Notes: generated from the letters alone by a model not told the origin. A stretch of DNA of 64,000 nucleotides from Litorivita pollutaquae (GCF_003205515.1 NZ_KZ826481.1:741627-805626); one strand, 5' to 3'. Positions 28,291-38,818 are shown, counted from the first letter of the stretch. Numbers and translations: made by a program.

Positions 28291-28731
28291 GTCATTATCC
28301 TCGTCATTTCAGCCGGGCGCATCACGCCCCGATAAATATAAACGGGCACAGCCAGCAGCCGCGCCCCGAATTCCATTGGGGGCTAATAGGCACTTATCCC
28401 CCTGCCGTCAAGCGCCGAGCATCACTGATCGCGCGAAAAAACATCCCAAGACCGCCACCCGCTTGGCTCCCCTCATTGCGGCGGCGCCCACGCGCGCCCT
28501 CCCGATCATCGCGGCTCGTCCGGTATCGGGCCAACCGCCCAAGCAGCCCGCCGCCGCGCTGTCTTCTCCACGCTGGACAAAGACCACAGGTCTCCTCTAA
28601 CCTTCTTTTTCATAAGGCTTTGCGGTCCTGCCAGCAAGATTTTCAAACAGAAATCCTAACCGGCTTTCAGGGGCCGAAATGTAACCCATCAACCGCCTGC
28701 CCCATCCATGCCACCGGAGATTCGCCGCACC
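28291..28731. other. Intergenic region between rpmB and the nitrile hydratase operon
   Basis: The 441 bases between two divergent genes contain only frames without binding sites or recognisable products. The stretch 28400-28560 is very C-rich on the plus strand. I see no regulatory motif for the nitrile hydratase operon. Confidence 0.45.
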
Positions 28732-29409
28732 ATGTCCCATGACCCGACCGATCACGGCCCCGATTATCTTGCATCCCACGGCCATGACAAGGCCGCGCCG
28801 CCCCATAGCCATCTGCCCTCCGATCCGGCGTTGCGAGTCAAAACACTTGAAACGATTCTCGTCCAAAAAGGGTTGATTGACCCGGCGGCGATTGACGCGC
28901 TGATTGAAACCTATTCCACCCGCGTTGGTCCGCAAAACGGCGCAAAGGTGGTGGCGCGGGCCTGGAATGATCCGGATTTTCGCGCCGCACTGCTCTCGGA
29001 CCCCACGCCGCTCTTGGCCGAGATGGGACTGATCGGGCGGCAGGGCGAACATGTGGTGGTGGTCGAAAACACGCCCGCGCAACACAATATGGTCGTGTGC
29101 ACCCTGTGCAGTTGCTATCCGTGGACGCTGCTGGGCATTCCGCCGACATGGTATAAATCCGATGCTTATCGCGCCCGCGCCGTGCGCGACCCGCGCGGGG
29201 TTCTGGCTGAATTTGGCGTCACCTTACCCGACGGGCAATCGGTGCGCGTCTGGGACAGCACCGCCGAAGTGCGCTATCTGGTGTTGCCGATGCGGCCTGC
29301 AGGCACCGAGGATCTCGGCGAAGCGCAACTGGCCGCATGGGTGACGCGCAACGCCATGATCGGCACCGGACTGCCACAATCCCCCGCTCAGGGTGAGGCC
29401 GCGCCATGA
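28732..29409 (+). CDS. nthA: Nitrile hydratase alpha subunit, cobalt type
   Basis: The 225-residue subunit hydrates nitriles to amides together with the beta subunit. The metal claw CTLCSC lies at residues 123-128; threonine at the second position is the cobalt-type signature, whereas iron enzymes have serine there. Two of the cysteines are oxidised in the mature enzyme. A His-rich N-terminus ([12 protein letters not shown]) precedes the domain. Its stop overlaps the beta-subunit start by four bases. No amidase for the next step is in the window. Confidence 0.96.
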   Translation: MSHDPTDHGPDYLASHGHDKAAPPHSHLPSDPALRVKTLETILVQKGLIDPAAIDALIETYSTRVGPQNGAKVVARAWNDPDFRAALLSDPTPLLAEMGLIGRQGEHVVVVENTPAQHNMVVCTLCSCYPWTLLGIPPTWYKSDAYRARAVRDPRGVLAEFGVTLPDGQSVRVWDSTAEVRYLVLPMRPAGTEDLGEAQLAAWVTRNAMIGTGLPQSPAQGEAAP

Positions 29410-30092
29410 GCCACATCCACGACATGGGAGGCCGGCTTGGCACGGGCGCCGTCGCGCCGGTGGCCAATGAACCGGTGTTCAAAACCGATTGGCACGCCCG
29501 CGCCATGGCGGTGACAGTTTTGGCCGCACGCCCCGGCGGATGGACCATCGATGCATCGCGCCATGCCCGCGAGCTGCTCCCCCCTGCCGATTACATGCGC
29601 TTGAGTTATTATGAAAAATGGATTGCGGCGCTGGCCAATCTATTGGCGGCACGCGGGTTGGTGACGACGGCGGAGATCGACGCGGGTCAATCTTTGGCGC
29701 CCGCACCGACCGCAGAAATCGCCAAACGGATTGCGCCCGCCGAGGTCGCACAGATGCCTGCCGGATCGCCCTATGTGCGCGGCGCGGGCCCCGCGCCGCT
29801 CTTTGCCGCCGCAGATCGCGTGCGCAGCTTGCGCCCTGCGATGAACCGCTGCGGCGTGGCGGGTGGGCATACGCGATTGCCGGCCTATGCCGCCGGGCAT
29901 GTGGGGCGGGTGGTGGCGCAGCGCGGCAATCACGTCTTTCCCGACACCAATGCGCATGGATTGGGCGAAGCACCCGAGCCGCTCTACACCGTGGCGTTTG
30001 CGGCCCGCGATCTTTGGGGAACTGAGGCGCAGGCGGGTGATGAGGTCATGATCGACCTATGGCAAAGCTATCTGGAGGCGGCAGATGACTGA
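29406..30092 (+). CDS. nthB: Nitrile hydratase beta subunit
   Basis: The 228-residue subunit opens [16 protein letters not shown], the universal beta-subunit N-terminus that reaches over the active site. It contains [10 protein letters not shown] and the C-terminal [16 protein letters not shown] and [11 protein letters not shown] segments. It overlaps nthA by four bases and the activator gene by eight, so the three products are likely made in fixed ratio. Confidence 0.96.
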   Translation: MSHIHDMGGRLGTGAVAPVANEPVFKTDWHARAMAVTVLAARPGGWTIDASRHARELLPPADYMRLSYYEKWIAALANLLAARGLVTTAEIDAGQSLAPAPTAEIAKRIAPAEVAQMPAGSPYVRGAGPAPLFAAADRVRSLRPAMNRCGVAGGHTRLPAYAAGHVGRVVAQRGNHVFPDTNAHGLGEAPEPLYTVAFAARDLWGTEAQAGDEVMIDLWQSYLEAADD

Positions 30093-30420
30093 CAGCAACG
30101 AAGAAATACCATCAACCGACCCGGCCTTTTCGGAACCATGGCACGCGCAGTTGTTCGCGATGACACTCGGGCTCAGCGCGGCGGGGTTTTTTACATGGAC
30201 GCAATGGACCGAAGCCTTTGGCGCGCGGCTCAAACGCGATGGGGCCAAACGGCCGCTTGATGGCGGTGCGGATTACTACGGCGTCTGGCTGGACACGTTG
30301 GAAGATATATTGGCCTCCAGCGGCAAGATCAGCGCCGAAGAACGCGCGCAAATCAAAGCCGCCTGGGAGGCCGCCTATTTGTCGACCCCGCATGGAAAAC
30401 CGGTCAAATTGCAAAGGTAA
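30085..30420 (+). CDS. Nitrile hydratase activator (metallochaperone subunit)
   Basis: The 111-residue protein resembles the small accessory proteins of cobalt nitrile hydratases (EPWHAQLFAMTLGLSAAGFF, TWTQWTEAFG, DYYGVWLDTLEDIL), which are themselves similar to the beta-subunit N-terminal half. These form a complex with the alpha subunit and insert the cobalt by subunit exchange; that is family knowledge. It overlaps nthB by eight bases and ends the operon. Confidence 0.88.
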   Translation: MTDSNEEIPSTDPAFSEPWHAQLFAMTLGLSAAGFFTWTQWTEAFGARLKRDGAKRPLDGGADYYGVWLDTLEDILASSGKISAEERAQIKAAWEAAYLSTPHGKPVKLQR

Positions 30421-30585
30421 TCCGCCCCTGCGACATCCCCTAAGGCCCCTGCGGGGATATCTATGCAGCACACAGCTATGCAAAACACACACGCGCGCAG
30501 AGATTAAGCAGGGATTAATCTGCGTCTGATTTGCGGGGCGAAGTTCTACCCTGCTACGCCCTAATTACGACCCAATGCGCCGCAC

Positions 30586-31605
30586 TCAGGCTTTGTGCAA
30601 CTGCGCCAAGACCTCTTTGGCGGCGAGGCTGGGGGTGATGTCTCCGGCTGCGACGCGGGCGCCGATCAGGGCCATGGTGCCCTTGAGCGGTTCGCGGTCC
30701 AGCGCCGCAAGCAGACCTTGGCGCACCTCTTGATCGAACCAATATTGCGCTTGCGCGGCGCGGCGCGTATCGAAATGCCCATGCTCCCGACGCCACGCGG
30801 TGAGGCTCTGCATGTCTTCCCATGCTTTTGCCAGCCCCTCTTCGGCGAGTGCCGAAACCGCCACGGCCTTGGGAAAACCATCAGGGTCTTGGGGACGTTT
30901 GCGCAGCAGGCGCAGCGCCCCCGAATAATCCGAACAGGTCCGCATGGCGGCGGCTTTTAAATCCCCATCGGCCTTGTTGACGAGAATCATATCGGCCATT
31001 TCCATGATGCCGCGTTTGACGCCTTGCAATTCGTCGCCGCCTGCGGGGGCAAGCAGCAGAATAAACAGATCAGAAATTTCCGCGACGACGGTTTCCGATT
31101 GTCCGACGCCCACGGTTTCAATCAGCACTACGTCAAACCCCGCCGCCTCACACAATGCCACGGCCTCGCGGGTGCGGCGCGCCACACCGCCAAGATGGGT
31201 TTGACTGGGCGAGGGCCGGATAAAGGCGCGCGGCTCGCGGCTCAGCCGGTCCATGCGGGTTTTATCGCCCAAAATCGACCCGCCGGAGCGCGCCGAGGAC
31301 GGATCGACCGCCAAAACCGCGACGCGCAAGCCATGTTCGGAACTGGTTTGCAGATCCTGCATCGCCATTTTTCCGCCGGTCAGCATCATGCCAAAGCTTT
31401 CGATAAAGGTCGATTTGCCCACTCCCGGCGTGCCCGACAGGCCGATTCGAATGGCTTGGTGATCGGTGCGGTCACGTAGCAGATCAACCAATTCTGTGGC
31501 CTGTTCGCGGTGGTCGGCGCGCCCGCTTTCAACCAAAGTAATGGCACGGGCCAAAGCACGGCGATCCTGCGCGATGATTTTGTTGGCCAGATCGTTGATA
31601 TCCAT
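30586..31605 (-). CDS. meaB: Methylmalonyl-CoA mutase-associated GTPase
   Basis: The 339-residue P-loop GTPase protects and loads the B12-dependent methylmalonyl-CoA mutase or a related mutase. Walker A GLSGTPGVGKST is at 55-66, DPSSARSGGSILGDKTRM and the ETVGVGQSE switch motif follow, and NKADGD is the base-specificity motif. The C-terminal dimerisation arm is present. No mutase gene is in this window. With PrpE it fits propionate use by the methylmalonyl pathway or the ethylmalonyl-CoA pathway. It converges with the nitrile hydratase operon. Confidence 0.95.
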   Translation of the reverse strand: MDINDLANKIIAQDRRALARAITLVESGRADHREQATELVDLLRDRTDHQAIRIGLSGTPGVGKSTFIESFGMMLTGGKMAMQDLQTSSEHGLRVAVLAVDPSSARSGGSILGDKTRMDRLSREPRAFIRPSPSQTHLGGVARRTREAVALCEAAGFDVVLIETVGVGQSETVVAEISDLFILLLAPAGGDELQGVKRGIMEMADMILVNKADGDLKAAAMRTCSDYSGALRLLRKRPQDPDGFPKAVAVSALAEEGLAKAWEDMQSLTAWRREHGHFDTRRAAQAQYWFDQEVRQGLLAALDREPLKGTMALIGARVAAGDITPSLAAKEVLAQLHKA

Positions 31606-31742
31606 ATCCTGCGTCCCCTTTTGCGGTCGATACCGCCCGTTGCCGGTCTTTTTGCCCTTGGCGGCGGGGAAATGTCCAGTGCCAGGTGCGGCGCGGGCGC
31701 CCCGGCGCTAGACCTTGGCGCGGGGATCGCGGATAAAGGGGC

Positions 31743-34238
31743 ATGCACGCGCGCGCCCTACCCGAGATACAGTTGCCGGATCTGCCGATTGCCGAGGCTT
31801 TGCCATCGCTGATTGAGGCGCTGCGCCTCCGTGGCCGCGCGGTCCTGCAAGCGCCGCCGGGCGCAGGGAAAACCACGGTCGTGCCTTTGGCTTTGCTGCA
31901 ATCGGGAATCGTGACGGGCCGCATATTGATGTTGGAACCACGCCGGTTGGCGGCGCGCGCGGCGGCCGAACGGATGGCGCACAGCCTTGGCGAATCTGCG
32001 GGTGAAACCGTCGGATACCGTGTGCGCGGCGCGGCGAAAGTCGGACCCAAGACGCGGATCGAAGTGGTCACCGAAGGGATTTTGACGCGGATGATCCAAT
32101 CGGACGCGGAGCTGACCGGTATCGGTGCAGTCTTGTTCGACGAATTCCACGAGCGGTCCTTGAATGCAGATCTGGGGTTGGCGCTTTGTCTCGAAATTGC
32201 CGGGGCGCTGCGCGAAGATCTCGCGATTGTGGCGATGTCCGCGACGCTTGATGCCGCCCCTGTCGCCGAATTAATGGCCCAAGGCGGCGACCCGGTGCCT
32301 ATGGTGACCTCGCAAGGGCGCAGTTTTCCGGTCGAAACGCGGTGGCTTGACCGGCCTGTTGGCAAACATACGCGGTTCGAAACGGCGATGGCCGATTTGA
32401 TCGTGCATGCCGCCACCGAAGCGGAGGGGAGCCTTTTGGCCTTCTTGCCCGGCGAGGGTGAAATCCGGCGCGTCGAGGCGTTGCTCAAAGGCCGGCTGCC
32501 CAAGGACGTCGCGGTGCGCCCTTTGTTTGGCGCGATGGAATTTGCCGCACAGCGGGCCGCGATTGCGCCTTGTGACACGGGGCGTAAATTGGTGCTCGCC
32601 ACCTCGATTGCCGAGACATCCCTAACCATCGAGGACATCCGCGTGGTCGTGGATGGCGGGCGGGCGCGGCGGGCGCGTTTCGATCCCTCATCGGGCATGT
32701 CGCGGTTGGTGACCGAACGGGTGACCCGCGCCGAAGCGACGCAAAGGACGGGCCGCGCGGGGCGGGTCAGCGCCGGCATCTGTTACCGGCTTTGGACACG
32801 CGGCGAAGAAGGCGCATTAACCGCCTTCCCGCCGGCGGAAATCGAGGCGGCAGATGTGACCGGATTGGCACTGGAATTGGCGCTTTGGGGGGCACGGCCC
32901 GAAGAACTGGCGTTTCTGACGCCGCCCAGTGAGGGCGCATACGGCGAGGCCTGCGCGCTTTTGGCGATGCTCGGGGCGCTCGACAGCAAAGGGCATATTA
33001 CGGCACATGGGCGGGCTTTGGCGCGGTTGCCGCTGCATCCGCGTCTGGCGCATATGTTGGTCACGGCGGGACCACAGGCAGCACAGATAGCGGCGTTATT
33101 GGCCGAGCGCGATCCATTGGGGCGCGGCGCGCCGGTGGATATCACGCTGCGGCTGGAGGCGCTGCGCGATCCGAAACGCTTTGCCGCCGAACGCCCTTAT
33201 GTGGCGCACCGTGCCGCAATTGAGCGCATCCGCAGCGAGGCCAAACGATTGGCCCGCATGGTGCAAACGCCAAAAGATGGCGCGGCTCTATCGCCCGCCG
33301 AAATGGCCGCGCTCGCCTATCCCGACCGGATCGGGCAACGGCGCAAGGGTGATGCGCCGCGCTATGTCTTGTCCGGCGGCAAGGGGGCGGTGTTGGAGGA
33401 TGGCGATGCGATGGGCACCGCGCGGTTGATCGTCGCTACCGATCTGGACGGCAACCCGCGCGAGGCCCGCATCCGCCAAGCCATTGCCATCAGCGAAAGC
33501 GCGCTGCGGGGGCTATTTGACGATCAGATCACATGGCAAAACACCTGCACATGGTCGCGGCGCGAGCGGCGCGTTGTGGCCCGGCAACAAGAGCGATTGG
33601 GCGCCGCCGTATTGAATGACCGCATCTGGAAAGACGTGCCCGCCGAAGATGTGGCGCGGGCAATGTTGTATGGGGTGCGTGAATTGGGGCTATTGCCCTC
33701 TGCGGCCGCCGCGCGGTTTTTGGCCCGCGTGCGGATCGCCCGCGAAAGTGGTGCGCAACTGCCCGATATGAGCGAGGCAGGTTTGATGGAGCGGCTTGAA
33801 GACTGGCTTTTGCCGTATCTCACAGGCATAAAAACCGCCGATCACTGGAAGAAATTCGACATTCTGGAGCCGCTCAGGCAAAGCCTCGATTACGCCCAGA
33901 TGCAGAGCGTCGACCGCGCGGCACCGGCCAGTTTCACCACCCCCTTGGGCCGCAAAATTCCGATTGATTATGATGCTGAGCCGCCGGAAATAGCGCTGCG
34001 CTTGCAAGAGATGTTCGGACAAACCACCCATCCCACCGTGGGCGGCACCCCCTTGCGCGTCACGCTTTTGTCGCCTGCGGGGCGGCCGGTTCAAACCACC
34101 ACCGATATCCCCGGATTTTGGGACAGCTCATATGCCGACGTACGCCGCGACATGCGCGGACGCTATCCGCGCCATCCTTGGCCGGACAATCCGCGCGACG
34201 CAGCCCCGACCGTGCGCGTAAAGCCCCGCGGAACCTGA
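31743..34238 (+). CDS. hrpB: ATP-dependent helicase HrpB
   Basis: The 831-residue DEAH-type helicase has motif I QAPPGAGKTT (36-45), motif II DEFH (133-136), SATLDA (motif III) and the motif VI QRTGRAGR. The C-terminal HrpB-specific region follows the helicase-associated domain (WSRRERRVVARQQERLGAAVL through the PHPWPDNPRDA-like end). Its biological role is poorly defined in most bacteria. The start is near an AAAGGGG and 137 bases from divergent meaB. Confidence 0.95.
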   Translation: MHARALPEIQLPDLPIAEALPSLIEALRLRGRAVLQAPPGAGKTTVVPLALLQSGIVTGRILMLEPRRLAARAAAERMAHSLGESAGETVGYRVRGAAKVGPKTRIEVVTEGILTRMIQSDAELTGIGAVLFDEFHERSLNADLGLALCLEIAGALREDLAIVAMSATLDAAPVAELMAQGGDPVPMVTSQGRSFPVETRWLDRPVGKHTRFETAMADLIVHAATEAEGSLLAFLPGEGEIRRVEALLKGRLPKDVAVRPLFGAMEFAAQRAAIAPCDTGRKLVLATSIAETSLTIEDIRVVVDGGRARRARFDPSSGMSRLVTERVTRAEATQRTGRAGRVSAGICYRLWTRGEEGALTAFPPAEIEAADVTGLALELALWGARPEELAFLTPPSEGAYGEACALLAMLGALDSKGHITAHGRALARLPLHPRLAHMLVTAGPQAAQIAALLAERDPLGRGAPVDITLRLEALRDPKRFAAERPYVAHRAAIERIRSEAKRLARMVQTPKDGAALSPAEMAALAYPDRIGQRRKGDAPRYVLSGGKGAVLEDGDAMGTARLIVATDLDGNPREARIRQAIAISESALRGLFDDQITWQNTCTWSRRERRVVARQQERLGAAVLNDRIWKDVPAEDVARAMLYGVRELGLLPSAAAARFLARVRIARESGAQLPDMSEAGLMERLEDWLLPYLTGIKTADHWKKFDILEPLRQSLDYAQMQSVDRAAPASFTTPLGRKIPIDYDAEPPEIALRLQEMFGQTTHPTVGGTPLRVTLLSPAGRPVQTTTDIPGFWDSSYADVRRDMRGRYPRHPWPDNPRDAAPTVRVKPRGT

Positions 34239-34387
34239 CCGGCGCAGCCTTCGTGCAGCCGGCTGCGGCCAGCGGTGGCGGAAAATACATTTGCCCCCAC
34301 GGCAAGATAAGATAGGTTGAGGGACCACGTTGCTTTTCCCGTTTGACGCCGAAGCAGATATGATGGCCTGCTCAAACCGAGGTTGTT

Positions 34388-34690
34388 ATGTCTGTGTATC
34401 TAGTCTTGTCTTACGATGTGTTCGATCAAAAACGCTTTGCTCAATATCGGACCGCTGCTGCTCTCGTGGTTCCACAATTTAACGGTAAGATACTATCATC
34501 ACAGCAAAATCCCGGCATTACCACCGGCGCTTCGACACCATCGCATATGTCGTTGGTCAAGTTCGACACGATTGAAGACCTGCGATCCCTACGCAACAGC
34601 AAAAGGAGCCGGTCGCTTCTGGCGCTTCGTGTTGAATCCGCCGAAACCAGTGTTCATGTGCTCTACGGAGACGATGAAAAATTGAGCTGA
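34388..34690 (+). CDS. DUF1330-like small protein
   Basis: The 100-residue protein starts MSVYLVLSYDVFDQKRFAQY, the ferredoxin-like fold opening of DUF1330 proteins, and continues with MSLVKFDTIEDLRSLRNSK in place of the usual VVIEFPSxEAA segment. No activity is known. Its base composition is lower in G+C than the flanking hrpB and Nudix genes. A second protein of this type is at 37491. GAGG is absent; AGGTTGTT is the only candidate binding site. Confidence 0.6.
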   Translation: MSVYLVLSYDVFDQKRFAQYRTAAALVVPQFNGKILSSQQNPGITTGASTPSHMSLVKFDTIEDLRSLRNSKRSRSLLALRVESAETSVHVLYGDDEKLS

Positions 34691-34832
34691 TCCGGTGCAG
34701 GGTCCTGAAATCATGGCATGATTCTTGAAAATTAATTCGAAATACACTATATCAAGGCACATAGAGGGTGAAACCCCGCAAACGGGACGGTATTTTGTGG
34801 CCCGTTTTGAGAGCAGGATCTAGGTAAGACTC

Positions 34833-35294
34833 ATGACAAACACATTCCGCAAGGCGTGGCGCGAGGTTGTCTCGCCCATTTGGAAGCGCCCCAAAGACGA
34901 ACAAGTGGCGGCTTTGTGCTACCGCGAGGATGAAGCAGGCGACACCAAAGTTCTTTTGGTTACCAGCCGCACCAACAAACGTTGGATTTTGCCAAAGGGC
35001 TGGCCGATCGACGGGCTTGAGTATTCTCAGGCCGCGATGCAAGAAGCTTGGGAAGAAGCGGGCGTCAAAAAGGCCACCGCCGAATCCGAAGTCTTTGCGA
35101 CGTTCAAGACCAAGAAAGTGCTTGCCGGTGGCCTGCCCACGCCCATCCAGATGAAAGTTTACAAGGTCGCCGTGGCCAAAACCAAATCCGACTATCCGGA
35201 AGCCGCCGAACGCGAACGCAAATGGGTCAGCCCCGAAACGGCGGCTGAAATGGTCGATGACCCTCGGCTCAGCTCGATTTTGCGCACTCTCTAG
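34833..35294 (+). CDS. Nudix hydrolase
   Basis: The 153-residue protein has the Nudix fold with the core box GWPIDGLEYSQAAMQEAWEE (positions about 52-71) followed by AGV. The catalytic EEAG core is kept, but the usual Arg of the REUXEE motif is Gln. The PKGWP start and AAxxEAxEEAGV pattern match the alphaproteobacterial subfamily related to diphosphoinositol or dinucleoside polyphosphate hydrolases. Substrate is unknown. The gene stands alone. Confidence 0.88.
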   Translation: MTNTFRKAWREVVSPIWKRPKDEQVAALCYREDEAGDTKVLLVTSRTNKRWILPKGWPIDGLEYSQAAMQEAWEEAGVKKATAESEVFATFKTKKVLAGGLPTPIQMKVYKVAVAKTKSDYPEAAERERKWVSPETAAEMVDDPRLSSILRTL

Positions 35295-35917
35295 CGACGC
35301 AGTAGGCCAGAGCACGCCTGAAAGCTGCCTATGTTATCCCCTGCCACCCGGTAAGGCGACCAATCGGCATTCGCCGCGTTTAATATCGCTCCGATCGTGA
35401 CACGTCCCACCACCTAAAACCGCAAAGGCGGGGTTCAGGAGGGGGGGCGTCGCAACATTCGCCAATGGCGCGTTTGCACGTCCCGTCCGTGCAGGCTTTG
35501 CTTAATCGCGCAATGCCCCTCTGACCCACATCCCCCACACCTAAACCACATGTGCCGCCGATGACGATGGATTGGGCACGATCGAAGACGGCAGAGCGGC
35601 AGCCCCCCTGTGGGCCTTCGGCGAGGACAGCCGCACGATCCGGCCAAGAGCGACACCCATCCCAAACATCCCGATGCCGCCGTTTTACATGTAACCCTAT
35701 CGCCCGCTTTACCGCCCCCTTTTCACGCGCGCAGGCCGATGATGGCTTCCCCTCACTCCAGACGCACCACTCTTTCCGATACGATATCGCGACCTTGGGT
35801 CGGGCAGGCGCGTGCGCGACACAGATGACGCAAAATGACAAGAACCTGAGCACGCCCCTTGATTGCTCCGCAACGGCAGCTTAGGCGGTAACACAGTTTT
35901 TGATCTCGGAGACACGG
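35295..35917. other. Intergenic region upstream of the phosphate transporter
   Basis: This 623-base stretch contains only frames without binding sites or recognisable products. The longest leftward frame (35380-35853) is rich in Cys, Arg and Trp and looks random. A broken gene is possible but I could not identify one, and I saw no Pho-box-like direct repeat. Confidence 0.45.
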
Positions 35918-37408
35918 ATGACCAAGACCACTGGCCAGCAATGGAAAACGCTCGACAAGGATCTCGGGCGGATCAATCGTCTCGAAATGGCAACAATCTA
36001 TGTCGCACGCCCGCTGGTCGGGACCGGCATTGCCTTGGCCTTCATCGTTTTGGCCGCCTTAAGCGCGGCAGTGATCTTTGGTGGCACAGCGGGTGATTTG
36101 ATCGTTGTCGCAGCCGCAGGATTTGGCGCCTATATGGCGATCAATATCGGGGCCAATGATGTCGCCAATAACATGGGTCCCGCCGTCGGGGCCAATGCGT
36201 TGACAATGGGCGGGGCGATTGCCATTGCCGCCCTGTTTGAAAGCGCGGGCGCCCTCTTGGCGGGGGGCGATGTTGTCTCGACCATTTCCAAGGGCATCAT
36301 CGATCCATCCGGTATCGCCAGCCCTGATTTGTTCATCTGGGCGATGATGGCGGCACTGATTTCTTCGGCTCTGTGGGTCAATCTGGCGACCTGGGTCGGC
36401 GCGCCGGTCTCGACCACCCACTCCGTCGTTGGCGGGGTCATGGGCGCCGGCATCGCCGCAGCGGGGATTTCGGCGGTGGATTGGCCAACAATGGGGATGA
36501 TCGCCGCCTCTTGGGTGATCTCGCCGGTCTTGGGCGGCGCGATTGCCGCTGCGTGTCTGGCCTTCATCAAGGCCAACATCATCTATCAGGACGACAAGAT
36601 CGCGGCGGCACGGCGGTGGGTTCCGGTATTGATTGGCCTCATGGCAGGCACATTTTCCGCCTATCTGGCGCTCAAGGGATTGAAGAGAATTATCGCCATC
36701 GACATGCAAACCGCATTGTTGATCGGCGTCGGTGTAGGCGTGTTGAGCTATGCCATCTCGGCACCGTTGATCCGCAAGCAATCCGAGGGCATGGAGAACC
36801 GCAACAAATCGCTCAAGACGCTGTTTGGCTTGCCGTTGGTGTTTTCGGCCGCTTTGCTCAGCTTTGCCCATGGGGCCAATGATGTGGCCAATGCGGTCGG
36901 CCCATTGGCCGCCATTGTTCACGTCAGCGAATTTGGCGATTTTGCCGCCAAAGTTACCATTCCCACATGGGTGATGATTATCGGCGCGTTTGGTATTTCC
37001 TTCGGTTTGTTCCTGTTTGGACCCAAGTTGATCCGCATGGTTGGCAGCCAGATCACCAAATTGAACCCGATGCGGGCCTATTGCGTGGCCCTCTCGGCGG
37101 CGGTCACCGTGATTGTCGCGAGCTGGCTTGGCCTGCCGGTCAGCTCGACCCATATCGCCGTGGGCGGGGTGTTCGGGGTTGGTTTCTTCCGTGAATGGCA
37201 TGCGGAACGGCGGTTGCGGCGCAAGGCCGGTTCGGCGAATGCGCCGGCAACCATCCGCCTTGCCCCCGAAGAGCGCCGCCGCCGCAAGCTGGTGCGCCGC
37301 AGCCATTTCATGACCATCATCGCCGCATGGGTCATCACGGTTCCGGCCGCTGCGGTGATGTCGGGGGTGATATTCTTGCTACTCAATACGGTTGTCGGCG
37401 CCGGTTGA
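35918..37408 (+). CDS. Inorganic phosphate transporter, PiT family
   Basis: The 496-residue integral membrane protein carries both PiT signature repeats: GANDVANNMGPAVGA in the N-terminal half and GANDVANAVGPLAAI in the C-terminal half. PVSTTHS and PVSSTHIAVGG mark the paired conserved helices. About ten to twelve hydrophobic segments surround a basic loop (EWHAERRLRRKAG). It takes up phosphate by symport with H+ or Na+. The start is set by GGAG six bases ahead of ATG 35918. The regulator gene (DUF47 type) that often accompanies Pit is not adjacent. Confidence 0.93.
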   Translation: MTKTTGQQWKTLDKDLGRINRLEMATIYVARPLVGTGIALAFIVLAALSAAVIFGGTAGDLIVVAAAGFGAYMAINIGANDVANNMGPAVGANALTMGGAIAIAALFESAGALLAGGDVVSTISKGIIDPSGIASPDLFIWAMMAALISSALWVNLATWVGAPVSTTHSVVGGVMGAGIAAAGISAVDWPTMGMIAASWVISPVLGGAIAAACLAFIKANIIYQDDKIAAARRWVPVLIGLMAGTFSAYLALKGLKRIIAIDMQTALLIGVGVGVLSYAISAPLIRKQSEGMENRNKSLKTLFGLPLVFSAALLSFAHGANDVANAVGPLAAIVHVSEFGDFAAKVTIPTWVMIIGAFGISFGLFLFGPKLIRMVGSQITKLNPMRAYCVALSAAVTVIVASWLGLPVSSTHIAVGGVFGVGFFREWHAERRLRRKAGSANAPATIRLAPEERRRRKLVRRSHFMTIIAAWVITVPAAAVMSGVIFLLLNTVVGAG

Positions 37409-37490
37409 TCGGGCAAGGGCAAGACCTTTTTGACAGCCCCTACTCTTTTGGATAGGCTTGCATCATCCTCATGCGGAGATCCCAAAACCC

Positions 37491-37814
37491 ATGCCCGCAC
37501 TTATGATCACGCGACTGCAAGTTCACGACCGCAGACGATTTCGCCATTTTCAAACGGCGTTCATTGCGATCAAGCCCGCCAATGCGGTGGTGCTTGCCGG
37601 GGATGGTGCGCCCAGCGTGATAGAAGGTGAAGACATCTGCAACCATGTCGGTGTGCTGTATTTCCCTGAAACCAAGGCTGCAGAAGATTTTCTCGAAAGC
37701 CCTGATTTCCAAAGCTATTCGGTCATGCGCACTGCCTGCGCCGAAGCGCAAACAATCCTCGTTGATGCGGCGGGCATTGATCTCGACGCTGTGGCAACGG
37801 CTGCAAAAATTTAA
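37491..37814 (+). CDS. DUF1330-like small protein
   Basis: The 107-residue protein has an alpha-beta ferredoxin-like pattern: ALMITRLQVHDRRRFRHFQ, then VVLAGDGAPSVIEGED and HVGVLYFPETKAAEDFLESP, which fits DUF1330 better than its counterpart at 34388. No function is known. The start is uncertain: 37491 with GGAG at a long distance, or 37503. It converges with argF. Confidence 0.6.
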   Translation: MPALMITRLQVHDRRRFRHFQTAFIAIKPANAVVLAGDGAPSVIEGEDICNHVGVLYFPETKAAEDFLESPDFQSYSVMRTACAEAQTILVDAAGIDLDAVATAAKI

Positions 37815-37843
37815 GATCCGCGCGCCATGGCCTGCTGCAAAGT

Positions 37844-38770
37844 TTACAGGCCCAAACACCACCGCATCACGGCTTTTTGCGCATGCAGACGATTTTCCGC
37901 CTCGTCAAAGACCACGGAATGCGGCCCGTCCATGACGTTGTTGGTGACTTCCTCGCCGCGGTGCGCGGGCAGGCAATGCATGAACAACGCATCCTCTTTG
38001 GCAAGGCCCATCAATTTGCGATCCACGCGATAGGGGCGCAAAAGATTGTGCCGCCGCTCGCGCGCGCTTTGGGCGTCATGCATCGACACCCATGTGTCCG
38101 CGACCACCAAATCCGCCCCTGCGACGGCTTTTTCTGCATCCCGTTCAATGGTGATCTCGACACCTTGGGAGCGCGCAAAATTGACGAATTCCGCTTCGGG
38201 ATCCAATTTTTCCGGCCCCGTAAAGGTCAGGTCAAAGCCGAATTGCCCCGCCGCGTGCAAAAAGCTGGCACAGACGTTATTGCCGTCACCGGTCCAGACA
38301 ACTTTTTTGCCTTTGATCGGGCCGCGATGTTCCTCGTAGGTGAGGATATCGGCCATGATTTGGCATGGATGCGTGCGATCGGTCAGCCCGTTGATCACCG
38401 GCACCGAGGCGTATTCCGCCATCTCATGCAGGACGCTTTCATCAAAGGTCCGGATCATGATCATATCAACGTAACGCGACAACACCCGCGCCGTGTCGGC
38501 AATGGTTTCGCCGTGCCCGAGCTGCATGTCCGAGCCGGACAGAACCATCGTTTGCCCGCCCATCTGGCGCACGCCCACATCAAAGGACACGCGGGTGCGG
38601 GTCGAAGGTTTTTCAAAGATCAACGCAACCATATGGCCCGCCAACGGTTGTTCGTCGTCCATGGCACCCTTGGGGCGCCCCGCGCGGGCGTCTTTCATGG
38701 CTTTCGCATGATCGATCATGCCGCGCAGCGCATCGGCATCGGTGGTATGGATATCAAGGAAGTGGTTCAT
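37844..38770 (-). CDS. argF: Ornithine carbamoyltransferase
   Basis: The 308-residue enzyme makes citrulline from ornithine and carbamoyl phosphate in arginine synthesis. The carbamoyl-phosphate motif STRTR lies in [25 protein letters not shown] follows, and [12 protein letters not shown] is the ornithine-side cysteine motif. The length is standard for anabolic OTCase. It lies 48 bases downstream of argD and both are probably one transcript under the leader at 40116-40181. Confidence 0.97.
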   Translation of the reverse strand: MNHFLDIHTTDADALRGMIDHAKAMKDARAGRPKGAMDDEQPLAGHMVALIFEKPSTRTRVSFDVGVRQMGGQTMVLSGSDMQLGHGETIADTARVLSRYVDMIMIRTFDESVLHEMAEYASVPVINGLTDRTHPCQIMADILTYEEHRGPIKGKKVVWTGDGNNVCASFLHAAGQFGFDLTFTGPEKLDPEAEFVNFARSQGVEITIERDAEKAVAGADLVVADTWVSMHDAQSARERRHNLLRPYRVDRKLMGLAKEDALFMHCLPAHRGEEVTNNVMDGPHSVVFDEAENRLHAQKAVMRWCLGL

Positions 38771-38818
38771 AATATATCGCTCTTCTCGTCTTTTCGCGCG
38801 TTCATGCGGGCGTGTGTC

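Noticed and set aside
28118..28600. 160-codon frame between rpmB and nthA
   Set aside because: It starts inside rpmB on the opposite strand and continues through C-rich intergenic DNA with no domain pattern.
35380..35853. 157-codon leftward frame in the gap before the phosphate transporter
   Set aside because: No binding site, random-looking Cys/Trp/Arg-rich product and no homology that I recognise.
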